NCBI GenBank assembly: GCA_947034895.1
Contig: OX344763.1
Location: forward strand, 74,419,093 to 74,483,092
Length of the DNA: 64,000 nucleotides
Origin: Rhytidiadelphus loreus
Taxonomy: Eukaryota > Streptophyta > Bryopsida > Hypnales > Hylocomiaceae
Direction: 5' to 3'
Part shown: positions 23,925 to 36,832 of the stretch, one piece after another
Position numbering within the stretch: position 1 is the first letter of the stretch
How the letters are laid out: every line of letters starts with the position of its first letter
Position numbers and translations under genes: made by a program
Notes under the pieces: generated by a model
Database searches by the model: none
Told to the model about the DNA's origin: nothing
What the model saw: only the letters and a program-made list of their open reading frames with translations

Positions 23925-25640
23925 CTACGGATCCTCCTCTACTTCTACTTCCTCCAAGAGCTCAATGGGGATCGGATCCGGCATTGGCATTGGGGCAGGC
24001 GGAGGCGGTTCGATATCTTCAAATTGCTCCGGGTGTGTACGTGCCGGATTTTGCACAAGCTCGATCTGGGCGTCCAGGCTACTCCGGACCGGCATACCCG
24101 GATCCTGAGGTGACGGGTTCTGTCCTCCGGTGACGATGTTGATCAACGACCCAAATTGACCTTGCCGTTTGATGGGTGAGATGGGGGGTTGAATTGACGG
24201 AGTGGCGATGACATCCAGGACTTCCGGAAATCCACCGAAGTCGAGGGGCTTGTTCGAATCTAGATTCGCTATCATGGACCGGAACTCCTTCAACGACGCC
24301 TCCATTGTGCCTGACATTTCCACCATAACTCGGACGATCTTTGTGTTGGTGAGGGCCGCGGACGTCTTCTGTATTTCATCATAAAGGGCCGCCTCGTGGT
24401 AGAGGTCGGCCGGACTCACCATCCACTTCTGGAAGGTCTGGAACGCCTGGTAGGCCTTCTGCGTCGCCTCCTGAGAGTAGTGCAGCTCCCCTTCCGTCCA
24501 GCTCAGCTTCCCCTTGAGCTCCTTCCATTCCGTCTTCAGTTTCCGGATTTCCGTCCTCATCTCGTTCCATTCCGACTCAGGGGGAGCGTCTTCAGCACGT
24601 CCAGAAGGTTCTCTGGTTCGTAGTGCATCATGTCTGCGGACCGGAGTACGATCTCCGCGAGCCTGTCGTGGTACATCTTCGCGGTCCGGATCCACTCTTC
24701 TCCGCACTCGAAGAAGCGTGGTCCTTCCCATTCCTTTGTATCCTGTATGAGGAAGGGACCCGGAAATTTACCTCTGGCCGCCAGATCCGTAGACTTCCGT
24801 CTTCGGCTTGCAGATGCCTCCTTCCGTTCTTCCTTCTCCCTTTGTGTCAGCTTCTGTTCCGGCTCCACCTTCTCTTCCTTCACTTCCGGCTTGACATCCT
24901 CGTCCTCGTTCTCAGACTCCTGCGTCTCCAACTCCTCGTCATCCGTGCAGTTGCATTGCAGCATGATCAACCCGGTCTCGTAATCCGTCGACTCATCTTC
25001 CGTCAGCAGTTCACGGTGTTGGTACAGGTGGAGGAGATACGTGCTAAGCGGGTTCGGCTTGTTCTTCATCAGGTTTCCAGTGCACCGCCCCACTACACTC
25101 ACCATGACCCGGCCCCAGTGAATGACCTGGTCCTGGAATGCCCCAAATATCTTATTGGCCATCGTGACCGTAACCCGGGAACTCTTGTCCGGATACAGAA
25201 TTGGTAGGAGAAACCGGAGCAGTCGCTTGTGTCATTCGTCCCGGCAGTCCTTGATGGCGTAGCCTTCCTTTGCGTGCGGCGGATTCCCGAACTTGTGCTA
25301 GTAATATTGGTCCGTCCAAGTGGCAAATCGTTTCCTTTTTGCAGGAACCCGTAAACCTCCGCCCACAACTCCTTTGTCTTCTAGTCCGGATGCCCTCGTA
25401 CGGTCTGGTCGTACTGATTTGGTGTGCCCACTGCCAACTCTCGGAGGACCTGGTCACTCTGGACGTTCCAGGGTTTCTTCAGCAAACCTGCACACCCCAA
25501 GACCTTCAAATCGTCCTCTAATTGATGCAGGTGCAGTGGATCCGTTGGGATCACCGGACTGATTTTCCGGGTTGGGACCGTATACCAATTGCTAACCCCT
25601 GCCATCCGTCTCACCTCTCCTAACGTCGTAACCCTAACTC
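23925..25640 (-). pseudogene. Second Ty3/gypsy gag-like gene, decayed
   Basis: This is a homologue of the gene at 1-1374, with the same motif order: GCAGL, KPW, TVRGHP, AEVYGF, then RVTVTMANKIF and TYLLHLYQH. An acidic stretch, a basic patch (SASRRRK), a coiled coil at roughly 24380-24560 and a Pro/acid-rich tail follow, and the frame ends at 23925. The decay is heavy. There are in-frame TAG at 25381-25383 and 25298-25300, TGA at 25232-25234, and at least two frameshifts, near 25335 and 24560-24730. All three stops fit C-to-T at CAG or CGA. No pol follows, so this is either a gag-only derivative or a truncated copy. Confidence 0.5.
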
Positions 25641-26035
25641 ACCACACTTTCTCTCACTATCAGCCAATTGTGGAGCAACTGAAAGAGGGCGAGAAATGAG
25701 GAGGAGCTGGATTTATATACTATTCCTACGCCCAACGTTCACTACAACGGGAACGTAGGCTATGGAACGCCGTAACGTATCCCTAGTCTACCGCCGCAAG
25801 CTATTGTATTTAATGACTGCGTTCCGGGTTCCTGTGTTCTAGCTCCTGAATCCGTCCACCCGGATGTCAAGTTTCGTCATGCTCCCGTACTGGTTCCGGA
25901 ATTAAGTCTAAAGTAGTTTTAAGGATTTATTTGTTTCCGTTAGTCTATGCCTAAACTAATTTTTTTATAAATTTGTACTATTTTAATTTCATCTAGTCTA
26001 TTAGGATCCGTACTAAGCTATTACGGATTTCGACA
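25640..26035 (-). repeat. LTR upstream of the second gag-like gene
   Basis: On the minus strand it starts TGTCGAAATCCG at 26035, has TATATAAAT at 25712-25720 and ends near the gag start. The layout matches the LTR at 1380-1920. The left boundary is approximate. Confidence 0.45.
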
Positions 26036-26313
26036 ACTACTTTGATGTTTATGGCTGTACAGAAGAGAAAATTCCATGCTCCAGTGTCCTGCACGTTGCT
26101 CCGCAAATGTACACCCAATATGTCAGCTCCGTAGCTCATGCATAAAATATTCCGTGAGATGCAATTGGTATCAAACTATTACGTGCTGAATGCATAGCAC
26201 GAAGACACGACCTTCAATTCTTCCATTGTCACTTGCATTTGAAATTTCTGAACTGAGCATGACAAAAGCTAAGACAAGTACTGAATACTACTGGCCATAT
26301 TCGAAATTTTTAA

Positions 26314-26577
26314 CTACTTGGGAAGAATGTGAACCTTTGGTGCAACCTTTGTTGGCTTCAGTATTGCAGTTGCTTTGGATGCAGTTGGCTTCTGAGTTTG
26401 TACTCCGTCATTTGCCTTTCCATTTTTCTTATTGGCAGCCATGTATGCGGTCATCCTGGTCCGCATTTCTATACGAGTACGTCTGTCAACTTCTTCCTGC
26501 GAATATATGTCATCCCACGTATACGTTATTGAACGATATTGAAGGTAGCAACGTTGAGCTTCAGACTCATTCTTCGT
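26314..26577 (-). pseudogene. Ptta/En-Spm-like gene, last visible exon
   Basis: An open frame preceded by an AG acceptor encodes RCYLQYRSITYTWDDIYSQ and a basic tail ending ILPK, with a normal stop. It lies downstream, on the same strand, of the exons at 26955-28380 and is probably their 3' end. Confidence 0.35.
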
Positions 26578-26954
26578 AATGAAGTAACAAACTTTCATGA
26601 CTTAGCCTCACAGACACTACATAGTACGTAGAATCATGACAGTACTGACGGCAGTCACTGCACATATATGTAGTAGAACTTCACCGACGTCGAAGTAAGC
26701 ATGTGAGCATGCGAAACTATCCTTCATAAAATGATCACACAATTGCATAGTTACCATAGCATTCACAGAAGTCACATGCAAGTTTCCAGACATCCAGCTA
26801 CGCTACACAGGATATGTCAGATTCTATACAAATCCATTTTATGTAATGTTGGACTTTGTATTAAACACGGCAGAAAATGAAGCTAATATTTACTAACAAT
26901 TACATGGCACCTCCAAGACATTTAATTCTTCTATCATGTAGCTTCGTCCCTCAC

Positions 26955-27611
26955 CTGCTTAGGACGCTCCGGTTCTTCTACGGGGCATGCCTCCTAGGTT
27001 GGGACTACGTCATACAAAGCGTACACATCACAGTTTTTCTGAATGTCTTCCTCATGTATATCATTCAAGGGAGTTTCCAATGCTTCTATGACGTGATTTG
27101 TAGATGAGACCTGCACTGTAGCGGGTACAGAAACTAGAAGTACTTCATGCTGCGGAAGTACTACATCCGACGGCTCTTTCGAGAATGGCACTTGAAACTA
27201 GTCATTGCTTTCGACTTGGACTGGGTCGTCTTTGTCTAGCATAGTTGAGGGCAATAGACTGTTTGGCGACGGTGAGGTGGGTTCACTTCCAAATGCAGCC
27301 TGCATCAACATTCTCGGCAAGTTTAGAGCACTTGGAACCTTGCTCACGTTCGGGACTGCCATGTTCATCCTGAGCCCTTGATTGCCCAGAAGTTGTACAA
27401 GCATTCCCTCCAGTCGCTTCTGGGATGCATCCATTTTACTCTCCAGGCGTACCACACTGCCCTCTAAATCTGTCATACGCATGGGCACTTCAGACATGCT
27501 TTTCCCATCATTCATTATTGTGCTCTGCTTCTCTACTTCCAATCACTTATATTCTTTAGCAACTTCTTCTTCTATCTCAATTGGATATGGCTCTCGCTTA
27601 AGAGATTGAGC
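26955..27611 (-). pseudogene. Ptta/En-Spm-like gene, coiled-coil exon
   Basis: The exon lies between acceptor TGTACAG (27612 side) and donor CAG/GTGAGG (26953-26954). It encodes a Glu-rich helix and a coiled coil (DLEGSVVRLESKMDASQKRL), then a long polar tail. Three in-frame stops interrupt an otherwise continuous frame: TGA 27543-27545, TAG 27198-27200 and TAG 26994-26996. Each fits a CGA or CAG codon after C-to-T change, and protein-like sequence resumes after each. Confidence 0.4.
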
Positions 27612-27700
27612 CTGTACAAGGTTCAGAACATGAAGTTAGACTATGAATGCAACGTATGACTGTCCAACATTTACAAGAACTACAAAGTTCTACGGCCACG

Positions 27701-28079
27701 TCAAATAAAAGCGGTAACATCTGTGTTTGTATACGGCATGCAGGGAATGCAGTTCGGCAATTCCGGTTGTCGTATGGATTTCAGGATCAAAGCGAGCGTG
27801 GCGGTTGAGATTCGCGTGAGTTTCCTGATTATTGAACCATGTTCACTGCCTTCCAAGATGACAGTAACAGAAGTTTGTCTCACCACCTTGGATATCACCG
27901 ATGTTTTAATCACCTGTAGCTGGACAGCCTTCGCAGCTTTGCCTTTTGATATGTAGCGCATCTTCTCAGACTTCTCCATTCCTGCTGTTGATGTGCGCCG
28001 AGCGCACATTGTGTCCCAATGCTGTGGGTTAATCTCAAGGGGTCTTGGTTTACCTGCATCTATAAGAGCTGCCGGGAAC
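27701..28079 (-). pseudogene. Ptta/En-Spm-like gene, core exon
   Basis: The frame contains KPRPLEINPQHWDTMC and then SEKMRYISKGK. This recalls the plant transposase Ptta/En/Spm pattern (KPP-x-I-x2-x2-W ... S-x-K-x3-N), here in a divergent form. The family accompanies CACTA elements, and two CACTA derivatives lie in this window, though nothing ties this gene to them. The 5' edge meets exon 28095-28380 across only 15-21 bases. Confidence 0.4.
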
Positions 28080-28094
28080 TACAAGACAAGATAC

Positions 28095-28380
28095 CATACC
28101 ATCATAAAGTCGATTGAAAAAGCGCTTCTTGTAAGTCAGAGGTTGCGCCTCCCAACTGCAAGTGGGATCCAAATCACTTGCAAATAGTTTGACATTTGCT
28201 ATGAGGGCTTTCCTCATTTTACCGCAAGGCGTGCCTTCACCGTCTACCTGAATGGGCTTCTTCATGCTTTGCACTTGTGCCTGCCAAGGTTCCCCTTCAC
28301 TATCGTCCGTGTCACCATCTTCTTCTGATGCGTCGTCCAAATCATCTTGTTTCACCGAAGCTGGCGTGCCATATCCTTCA
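28095..28380 (-). pseudogene. Ptta/En-Spm-like gene, acidic exon
   Basis: The exon runs from an acceptor TTGTAG (28381 side) to a donor-like GTATGG. It encodes an acidic stretch (DDASEEDGDTDDSEGE) and then a region ending YKKRFFNRLYD, which leads in sense into the next exon. The intervening 15-21 bases are too few for a spliceosomal intron and may be a small insertion. Confidence 0.4.
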
Positions 28381-28439
28381 CTACAAATGACAAGCACTGT
28401 CATCAGAAATAATTCTTTGCAGTCGGAAGTCATCGACAT

Positions 28440-31400
28440 GACAGAATAGTATGCCAGAAGCAGTACAGAAAAGCAGCGTTGATCGTGATAGATGTCCTAC
28501 AAATGAAAACATTTGTTCACAGTGCTTCAACTACAAAGACTCCTTAAAGCAAGACTGACTGTTGGTCCATGTAGAAGTTCCTGCGTTGTAGCCCTCAGAC
28601 GTGCTTTTACGGAACTATCTTCACTCACAATCCTACAGAACAAATGCAATGTACATGCACTATAACATCATGAATACAACTTCATGATGTCTACAGATAC
28701 AACATGCTTCGAAGATCTGGGACCCTTGCTAAAAGCCTGAAACCTACTATGATAGAACTGTACTATGCTTCTACAACGGAATACTATGTTGCGTCCTAAT
28801 GGTCTGCGAGTACCGAAAAAAGGTCCAAGTACTAGTTACAGTGAAGACTGTAGTTCCCACATACATGCCAATATGTCACACATGTCAGTAGAACGACAAC
28901 ACATTCCAAATGCATTGCTGGAGAACATCATGACAGCCATCCTCTTTAATTCTGCCTACACATGATACAGAAGGCTATTTCACAACAAGCCTTTAGAAGA
29001 GCACTGCGGTCATCCACTTCCTATCATCCCACATGCCGAACCTGCAATAATATTGTGGACATTCTCACTTGCTGACATGGAATGGAAGTGCACAGTTCAT
29101 ACGCAACTGCCGCTATGTTTACAAAGTCTAGAAACTGCTATTCTTGCACACGCATGAAATAGCTGCAATGCAAGCTTTACATGTACATGTTCGCTTCTAC
29201 TTAGAAGTGTATAGTGAAAGCTATTCATATACTTTCATAAAGACTTCTATACTCCATGATGACGTCAAACGAAGTCGAAGCACACCTCATAACATCTGAC
29301 ATTCATATTCATCTTGTACGCGTATTGCCCTATTCTGTACATGAGTGCAGTACACGTCGTTCTGCACAAACGCCTTTTTCTTTGACGCCTACAAACTGAC
29401 CTGAATGTTGATAGTCATCACTTCAGTGCTATGTCGAAGCAGACGATGAGCCCTGTGACATTCAATGTCTTTCGGCAGACAGCGTACGACACTGTCATTT
29501 TCAGACGGAGTGCCCTACATTACCACACGCAAGAAAAACATTCAGTACATTGAAATGCAGTTTGCCTATAGCGAGCCTTCATAATTCAAAATACAGAAAC
29601 AGAACTGTGTGGAACTTCAGGTCAACCACAGCTATCTTTGTGGGCAGCATGACATGCGTTGTACATAATCGAAATTTAGAACAAAGAAAAGCAAGGCCAC
29701 ACAACGTACGCAGAAGTTAACATTCCATGCATGAACATGCAATACTTCATTGTATAGTTCTTCTTTCAAATACTAATTATGATTCATATACAGCAATGAC
29801 TTTTATACCACAGTTTGCTGCACAAACTATCTTTTTCTTGTAGAGTGACATGAACAGAAAGAGCTACGGTACTACAAACAAGAGCATGAGTACTTCAATT
29901 TCCATTGGAATACCACATCTTAGAAATTCAAGACACAAAGTCTTTCTACAAACAATACTCCTGTAGTCGGTTCAAAACTCACTTCCTGTCCACTGTAAGC
30001 ACATGAACACTTCATTGTAATGGCATGTAGACGGATTCTTTGCGGTTGTCCATGCATCCAAGTACAAGCACACTTCCGTTGACATTTCAATGTACAAGTA
30101 CTTTTGGTAATGCCTGCCCTGTTAGATTGCTGAATATGCATAGTCCTCGTCCATTGCTATCTTTCTCTACTTCCTGCTTTCTGTTCCTCTACCAACCTCA
30201 TCTTAGCAACGGAATTTAAAAATTACAAAATACGAACGTCATCACTAACATCAAAATCATTGCAGCATATATATGCTTGCCCTCAACGTTATTGTTGTCA
30301 TTTTCGAAAAATTCTAGCATTCAATTTTTGTCCTACACCCTGTGCAAACTTGTGCTGCGTCGTGAATGCTGAGAAGTGGGCGACCTCGGCCACTTTCAAT
30401 ACGCACAAGCTTGCACACGAACTACGGTCTGAGTCCACTAACAATACTTACTTCTACGACATTCTCGGCTGGGTATATACTCTAACATATGCTATGTACT
30501 CATTGCATTACATGACCCCAATAACAGTCCGACGTACTGAAACAATTTGAAGACCGTCATGAACAAAACAACTACAACCACAAATGCTCAGACAAGCGTC
30601 CTGCCAATCTATGATAGTGCACACAACAAATGCACTGTCAGAAATTGTGCAATCCATCCATGACTTCGTACACAAGAACATTCTGCACTTCTAATTCAAT
30701 CACAATTTTCCATTATTTTCTTCACATGTTACCAGAAATTCTTGATTGTCATTTCTGAATAAGTCCACTCTGCCTCACTGAAGTTGTGTAAAAACATACC
30801 TACTATAGGTAGTCATTCAGTACTAAAGATGACCAGCGACCAAGAGAGCGATATGTAAATGTGCTTGCCCGGAAGCCTTGGAAACGTTGTCATGGTTGTA
30901 CGAAGATTCCATACTGTCTTCCGAATCAAAAAGTATGATGTTTCTGTGCTTTACCAACAACAAACACTTGCATCAAAATGAATGAAATAAAACGTATCTG
31001 CAAGGTCAAGTTGCATTACCAACTCCTCCACAAGTACGTCACACGTTTCTACTTAAATTGTTGCCATTTCCGAAGTACTCTTTCTTGATCCCACCTATAG
31101 TACAGCAAGTGCCACTGACCATGACATGGCTTTGGAAAAAGAGAACGTCAAAGTACATTCCAAGTAACAGCGACTTCAGTGTTGTCCACTGCTTTCTGTA
31201 TTCCTGTACTCTACTGAACTACATGAAGGAACTCGTCAACTATTTCATATGCATTGCAACGGACTCACACAGAATTCTGTGCGGACAAGTGCGCCCTTGA
31301 CTGCACGTGATTGCCCGTTGTTCCGTTAGCAAGACATGCAAAAGGCCCCTAAATGTACAAAAATAGGAAGCATTCAGTACACGCAATGTTACGACTTACA

Positions 31401-32296
31401 CTGACCACTTCTCTAAAATTGGAAACTTTGTACAAGCTCTTCTCTATGCCTAAGAAAGTAATGCCTCCCGTCCCACACTTCTGCAATGTAAATGTTGTAC
31501 ACCAACTTAGACAAACATGAACCGCATTGAAGTGCACAACCCACGTGGAAGGCTGATTTTCTCATTGCTTGGTCAACATGGCAACAGAGCCTGCTGTTGT
31601 ATGCAAACGCTTACTATTCAAGCATGCACTATACTGGAGAACTTAGAAGCAGACATAGCTCGCCTTCTTCAAATTTCAGTCATTGAAGAGGAATTAGTTG
31701 TGGACAGAAGAAGCACATCTCGCAGAATTATCATCCACAGTACAGCAAATGAGAGAGCTATAAATTTACATTCCACTGTCTTGGAGACGGCATGTGAAGG
31801 TCGACGATGCTAGAAGTGCAAGGCCATCCAGAGCGTCTACCTACACCTTCCAAGACAAGAGCGGTAAGAAAAACGTACCACATATTTCTGCTTATCATTA
31901 GCTGCGTTACTAGACACAACATAAATAACTTGTATACAAAAATGAAGGCACTAGTCTGCTATAATTCTGATAGAGCGCTGGAATACTTCTTTTCCTTGTA
32001 AACGTCAAGCTTAGCACATGACACGTCAAGAATAAAGCTTCATTATGGACTTTTATTTATGCACGTCGTAAAATTTCAAAGACCTCTGTCGTTGTAATAG
32101 CTCTTGCAATTGCTGCAACTGAAAAAGTCTTTGCATACATAGACTTCCCTGAACTACCGCAGTCTTTCGCAAAGTCCCTTCACAATTCCAAGTATGCCTA
32201 GAACACGATATGTTTTGAATAGAAGACAAGCAAACACACATGATACTGCATCTAGGCATATGCAAGCAAGGGAAACCATGATATAGGGATGCATAC
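28440..32296. other. Presumed intronic or intergenic DNA, no gene recognised
   Basis: Only short frames are present. The stretch is rich in TACATG, GTACA and CTTC words. I find no tandem repeat, terminal inverted repeat or RNA gene. It separates two groups of minus-strand exons. Confidence 0.4.
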
Positions 32297-32372
32297 CAGC
32301 GCCAGCAGAAGTGCTTGTCTTCCTCAATTGATGTGAGTGGTGTATGATCAACGTCCATCATAGCTGAACTTC
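32297..32372 (-). CDS. Small exon of a minus-strand gene
   Basis: This is a 76-bp open segment between acceptor CCACAG and donor GTATGC, encoding AMMDVDHTPLTSIEEDKHF. It may be an upstream exon of the Ptta-like gene. It is supported only by splice sites and composition. Confidence 0.3.
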
Positions 32373-32942
32373 CTGTGGACGGCACTGAATACATGTCTCA
32401 TTTGCTTGAATTCCTTCGAACGCTATGTCCGTTCATGTTTGTGCGATTACCGCAGAATACTCCGACAAAAGAAGGAGCATACACAAGCGCACAGTACGCT
32501 GCACTACTGCAATGCCAAAGCACATCCTCGCAGAGGTTCCACAGTTTTCACGAACGGATTGAAACATCCCAATACACAGATGTGTAATGTTCATGAAAGC
32601 TTGACCGCAGGTAACGAAGTTCAGCCATGGAAGATTGACTTCCATGTCGTTCTGGACGTTCGACAAAACGCACAGACGTTCTCGACAATGTGTACGATAA
32701 CGTCGCTAATACGTACCCTACAGCTCAAAGACTTCAGTACATGTGCAGACACATCCTTTTGGACATGCGTAACCATGTACGCGAAGGACTAACCTCTTCC
32801 GTGTAGTTATAATGCCTTGCTATACACGTCTCAGGTCACTTCTCTACTACAGAACCGTTAGAGACAAGTACATTACTCTCCTATGCCATGGACTAGCTAC
32901 AGACATGGTATCGCTACACGTACAACATAGAATGAATCATAC

Positions 32943-33331
32943 CTCCAATGCTGCTGCATGTCTAAGTCATCCAGTGAAAGGTTCTCGTTCGGCGTATCCT
33001 CCGAAGATGCAGCTGAAACCACTTCCACGATCTTTTGCTTCTTCACTGCCAGTTTTGAACTGGAAGGTTTTCCCATACTCTTGGATGCAGTATTTCTTTG
33101 TAGGAGTGTATCATTGAAGTGCTTGCTGCGTCGCTCGCCTTCTGCACGCTGCTGCATTGCCGTTCTCGGATGCCCCAGACTTTGGGGCCGCGGTCTACAC
33201 TCTTCTGCATTGCGACGTGGTGGTGACACCCTTCGGTTGATGAGTTTTCTCTTTGGTTGCAGCATCCTGAGTCGCGGTGCACACCAGGAGACAAATTCTG
33301 CACCTTCTCTCTGTACGAAAGAAAACAACAT
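32943..33331 (-). CDS. 5' basic exon of a minus-strand gene
   Basis: The exon encodes Arg/Lys-rich sequence (QPKRKLINRRVSPPRRN) and a polar segment ending DDLDMQQHW, at a donor AG/GTATGA. The basic patches suggest a nuclear protein. I place it tentatively as the N-terminal part of the Ptta-like gene. Confidence 0.35.
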
Positions 33332-33654
33332 TTACTGCCAGAGGTAATAGCATCAGTAGAAGGCAAATGTCATTGTGGCCCACTACAAGTACGGGCAACC
33401 TCGAAAAACAAGAACTATGTACTACAACTGCACTCAGTATACAACCTTCCATTCCCTCTACGAATAGAAGGACTCCCATGCGCTATGGCAGTACAAGAGA
33501 CACAAGTTCTACACATATATCGGCAAGACCAATGTAGTGACTTCGGTAGGAAAGTATACGAAAATGTTTTCCTCATTTCTATATAGACAACAGCTCTGGA
33601 AACAAGGTTGACGAATTTCAACGTTCGGGGCAAAATCACATCCATTTTTTGGAC

Positions 33655-33862
33655 ATCCGGACGTCCGGACGTCCACATTTTCGGGAAGCGCGGACGATGT
33701 GGACGGCATCCGTCGGTCGTTCGGACGACGCGAACAGGCGGTCGGAGTGGTCGGCGGACAAAAGGCGCGGACGGCGGACGGCAGACACGACCGCGCGGAC
33801 AGGACCGCGTGGACGGCGGACGGAAGCCGCGGACGGCGCGGACGGGCGGACATCCATAAAAC
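33655..33862 (+). repeat. GCGGACGG-rich array (3' side of the hAT relic)
   Basis: About 200 bp of GGAC/GCGGACGG units in a much more AT-rich setting, starting with GGACATCCGGACGTCCGGAC. It is in the same orientation as the array at 36185-36480, on the other side of the hAT relic. Confidence 0.7.
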
Positions 33863-34259
33863 AACAATACATGAAGCCAAATTTGATGCATTATACTATT
33901 ACATTTTTGTAGGTAATACTTGATCCAAAAAATGATGCACACAATGTAATTTCAGTCAATAGTGCTTGACTATTGAAAAACCAAAAAACCTTGATGATAT
34001 TTTGAACATCATTAAGTTCATGTGCATTACAATGATAGGTTCAAAAAATAAATTGCCGTTACATGCTTCCATATAACAATTCATCATGAACACTTGAATA
34101 ATGAATTATACATCCCTTTCATCCTGAAGGCTGGTAATCACTATCTCCTTTCACCTCTGCCCCGCTACTATGACCTCTAGTATCCCATCCTGAATCTTCA
34201 TCTTCATCGTTGTCTGACTTTTCCATATCCTCTGATAAAGATTGTACAATTGTCCCTCC

Positions 34260-35878
34260 TTAAACTTGCTTGGATGCAACTGACCTCGTTGGTCGGCCCT
34301 TCCTCTGCTCCTGTTTGGCTCTTAGTATAGACTTTCCTATGCCTTCTTTAAGGCCATGAATCGGTTTTAATTTCCTCGCTGAAATTGGTTGATATACATC
34401 AAGAGGGTTTTTACCAAGACTTTGTCTCTTTGATGGGGAAATTGCAAAAGCCTCCATTAATCTTTTATTTCGAGCTTTGTAGGACTCTTTCACCATTGGT
34501 GGTCTTACTTGCGATCCTCCATGATTGGGTATCTTTGCTCCATTCATCTACTGCAATGTTTTATCAGACGATTTGAATGAATCACGTTTTGTTTGGTCAG
34601 AACGTTGACCAAACATTGATGCCAATGTCTCGTCCTTCTCATCATTGCTCCATGATGAATTGAATGGATCTGGATTGACACGAAGGTGCATTCCGGTTGG
34701 ACTGGTCAAATGTTGTTCAACTTGTTTCCCAAATCTTGAGCCTCCGGGACCATTCAAAGTTGTACTACCTCTTGTATGTAGTGCTGATGGACGATCGCTA
34801 CGTGGTCGTAATTGGAGATCTTGCACAATCTGCTTCTGGGCTTCGACGTTGTGAACTAGCATTGGGCGACCAAACTCCGTCACACGTGCATCTACATTCG
34901 ATGGTACTTCCACACATTCAACACTTGTATTATCCACATTCATGTCAAACTTCACCCCACACTCTCCCATGTCATTGACTTCAGGATTTTCTTCTACAAG
35001 TGCCATTGTCATGGGTAGACTCTCGAGAATTGGAATCACTTCATCTGTTTGGGGGATGCAATCATTGACAAACATTTCCTCATTTTCCTCCACTATTTGC
35101 TCATGAGTGTCTTCCGTATTGGCTAGAATCCTTTTGCTAGTCAACAACCTGGTTCCATCTACAAATTTAGCTATAGAAGGGCCACCTTCATCATATTCAC
35201 AATTGTCCTCATCCAATGGAAAGTTGTAAATGTCTTCCGCATTTCTATCCCTGTCTTCATTGTTCCGATTTGGGCTCCGGAGCGGCTCATCATCCAAATT
35301 GGTGATGTCATCATTCATAGCATCTTTGTCATCGAATAGAGGATCACCATCTTCACCATCTTCATCACACTCGTCCTCCGACATAGAATCTTCCGACTCC
35401 ACATTCTCGGTGTACCACTTCTTCTCATTGTTTTCCTTTGATGTAGAAAGGACTTCGGAATTGGTGTACACATACACCAAATCTTCGGCTCTTTGTGGCT
35501 TCAACTTGTTTCAAAATTTATTGTGAACAAATGAATAGCTACTCCAATTTCGTTCACATGAAGACGTGCCATGTTTCTTCCATTTGAATTATCGCATTCC
35601 CACATAGCCATAGGTGTGCCACTGCCATCCACATTGTTTAGAGACGATCTTCGTGGGATCGCCCCTTGGCAACCCAAAAATAAAGCTCGAACTTCAGATG
35701 TCATTTTTGCGCAAAGGCTAATTCCTTTGTCATGAGACCCCGATGTGCCTTGGTATCCTAAGTGGCTAAACAACCGGCTTACTTTCTTGGCAAACACCAA
35801 GTTGCAAAACCGGCATTGCACTTTACCAACCTCCGGGAAGCCATACCAAGAAGACCAATCCTTGCTCATAGTGATCAC
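34260..35878 (-). pseudogene. Internally deleted hAT transposase relic
   Basis: The right end encodes a BED-type zinc finger: CRFC ... H, then SHLGYQ. The middle of the transposase is gone: the frame passes near 35590 straight to the C-terminal hAT dimerisation segment (SSCERNWSSYSFVHN...), in another frame. Then come VYVYTNSEV and a long acidic, serine-rich tail, matching the layout of the hAT gene at 40.0-43.3 kb. Stops at 35511-35513 (TGA, at the Arg of the intact copy's KVRNRL) and 34548-34550 (TAG) fit CGA and CAG after C-to-T. The frame resumes to 34260. The product could not catalyse transposition. Confidence 0.7.
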
Positions 35879-36184
35879 CTCCGATTCCGTAAATTGGATT
35901 CAAATTAAAAATGTAACCGTTAGATAAGATTTGTAAAAAATATTAGAAACAATGTGTGAATGAAGCCTTGGAAACCAAAGCCCCCCTGTCCACTGAACTA
36001 TACATTACCAAGCAAGGGACACAAAATAAATTGCAGCTCCTAGCCCTTGGAAATCTTAGCGTTCAGTTTCTCAGGAGTGCTTGTTAGTCTGAAATTCTAA
36101 GAACTTATAGAATTCAGATCAGGCCCATTACTCATGACCGTTGAGCAGCAAAAACTAAAACATTTCTAAAGCCCCAACGGGTCC

Positions 36185-36480
36185 AAGAACAAAAATGCGA
36201 ACGGCAGCGACGGAATCGCGGACGGCGACCTGTGACAGGTGGACGGCAGCGTCGGAATTGCGGACGGCGATTTGCGACAGGCGGACGGCAGCGTCGGAAT
36301 CGTGGACAGCGACCTCCGACAGGCGGACGGCAGCGACGGAATCGTGGACGGCGAGCTGCGACAAGCGGACGGCAGCGTCGAAATCGCGGACGACGACCTC
36401 CGACAGGCGGACAGCAACGACAGAATCGCGGACGGCAAGCTGCGACAGGCGGACAACATCGTCGAAATTGTAGGCGGGTG
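36185..36480 (+). repeat. 42-bp minisatellite, about 7 units
   Basis: The unit GACGGCAGCGTCGGAATCG...GACAGGCG repeats with a 42-bp period. Because 42 is divisible by three, several frames stay open, but the predicted peptides are mere repeats. It lies 5' of the hAT relic. Confidence 0.85.
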
Positions 36481-36832
36481 GCGGACTAGCGGACGGCTGC
36501 TGGATTTTGACTAATTCTACAAGTTTTAATTTTAGGGACTTAGTTTAGAGATGCGTGATATTTTAGGAATTTAGAAATTAATGAGATAAAATTATGTTGA
36601 GAGATAGGCATGTCCAAAATCATATTTGACAAAAAAGTATTGCATAAAATATCAAAAATTTAGGAGAGTAAATTCAAAAACATTTGAGTAACCCACATAT
36701 TTTTATATTAATGAAAAGCAACTCATAGCATACTATGAGTGTTGTGAATTAATAGTATTGAATCCTCTCGAGATTCATAAATAAACAACACTTCATAATG
36801 TCATATCGAAATACAAACAAGGTGTAACTACC

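Noticed and set aside
24614..25207. Plus-strand Leu/Phe-rich protein
   Set aside because: It is an antisense shadow of the second gag-like gene.
33636..33942. Arg/Pro-rich proteins on both strands
   Set aside because: They come from the GCGGACGG array and have no independent support.
36195..36514. Basic repeat proteins in the 42-bp minisatellite
   Set aside because: Three frames are open at once because the period is divisible by three. The sequences only repeat the unit.
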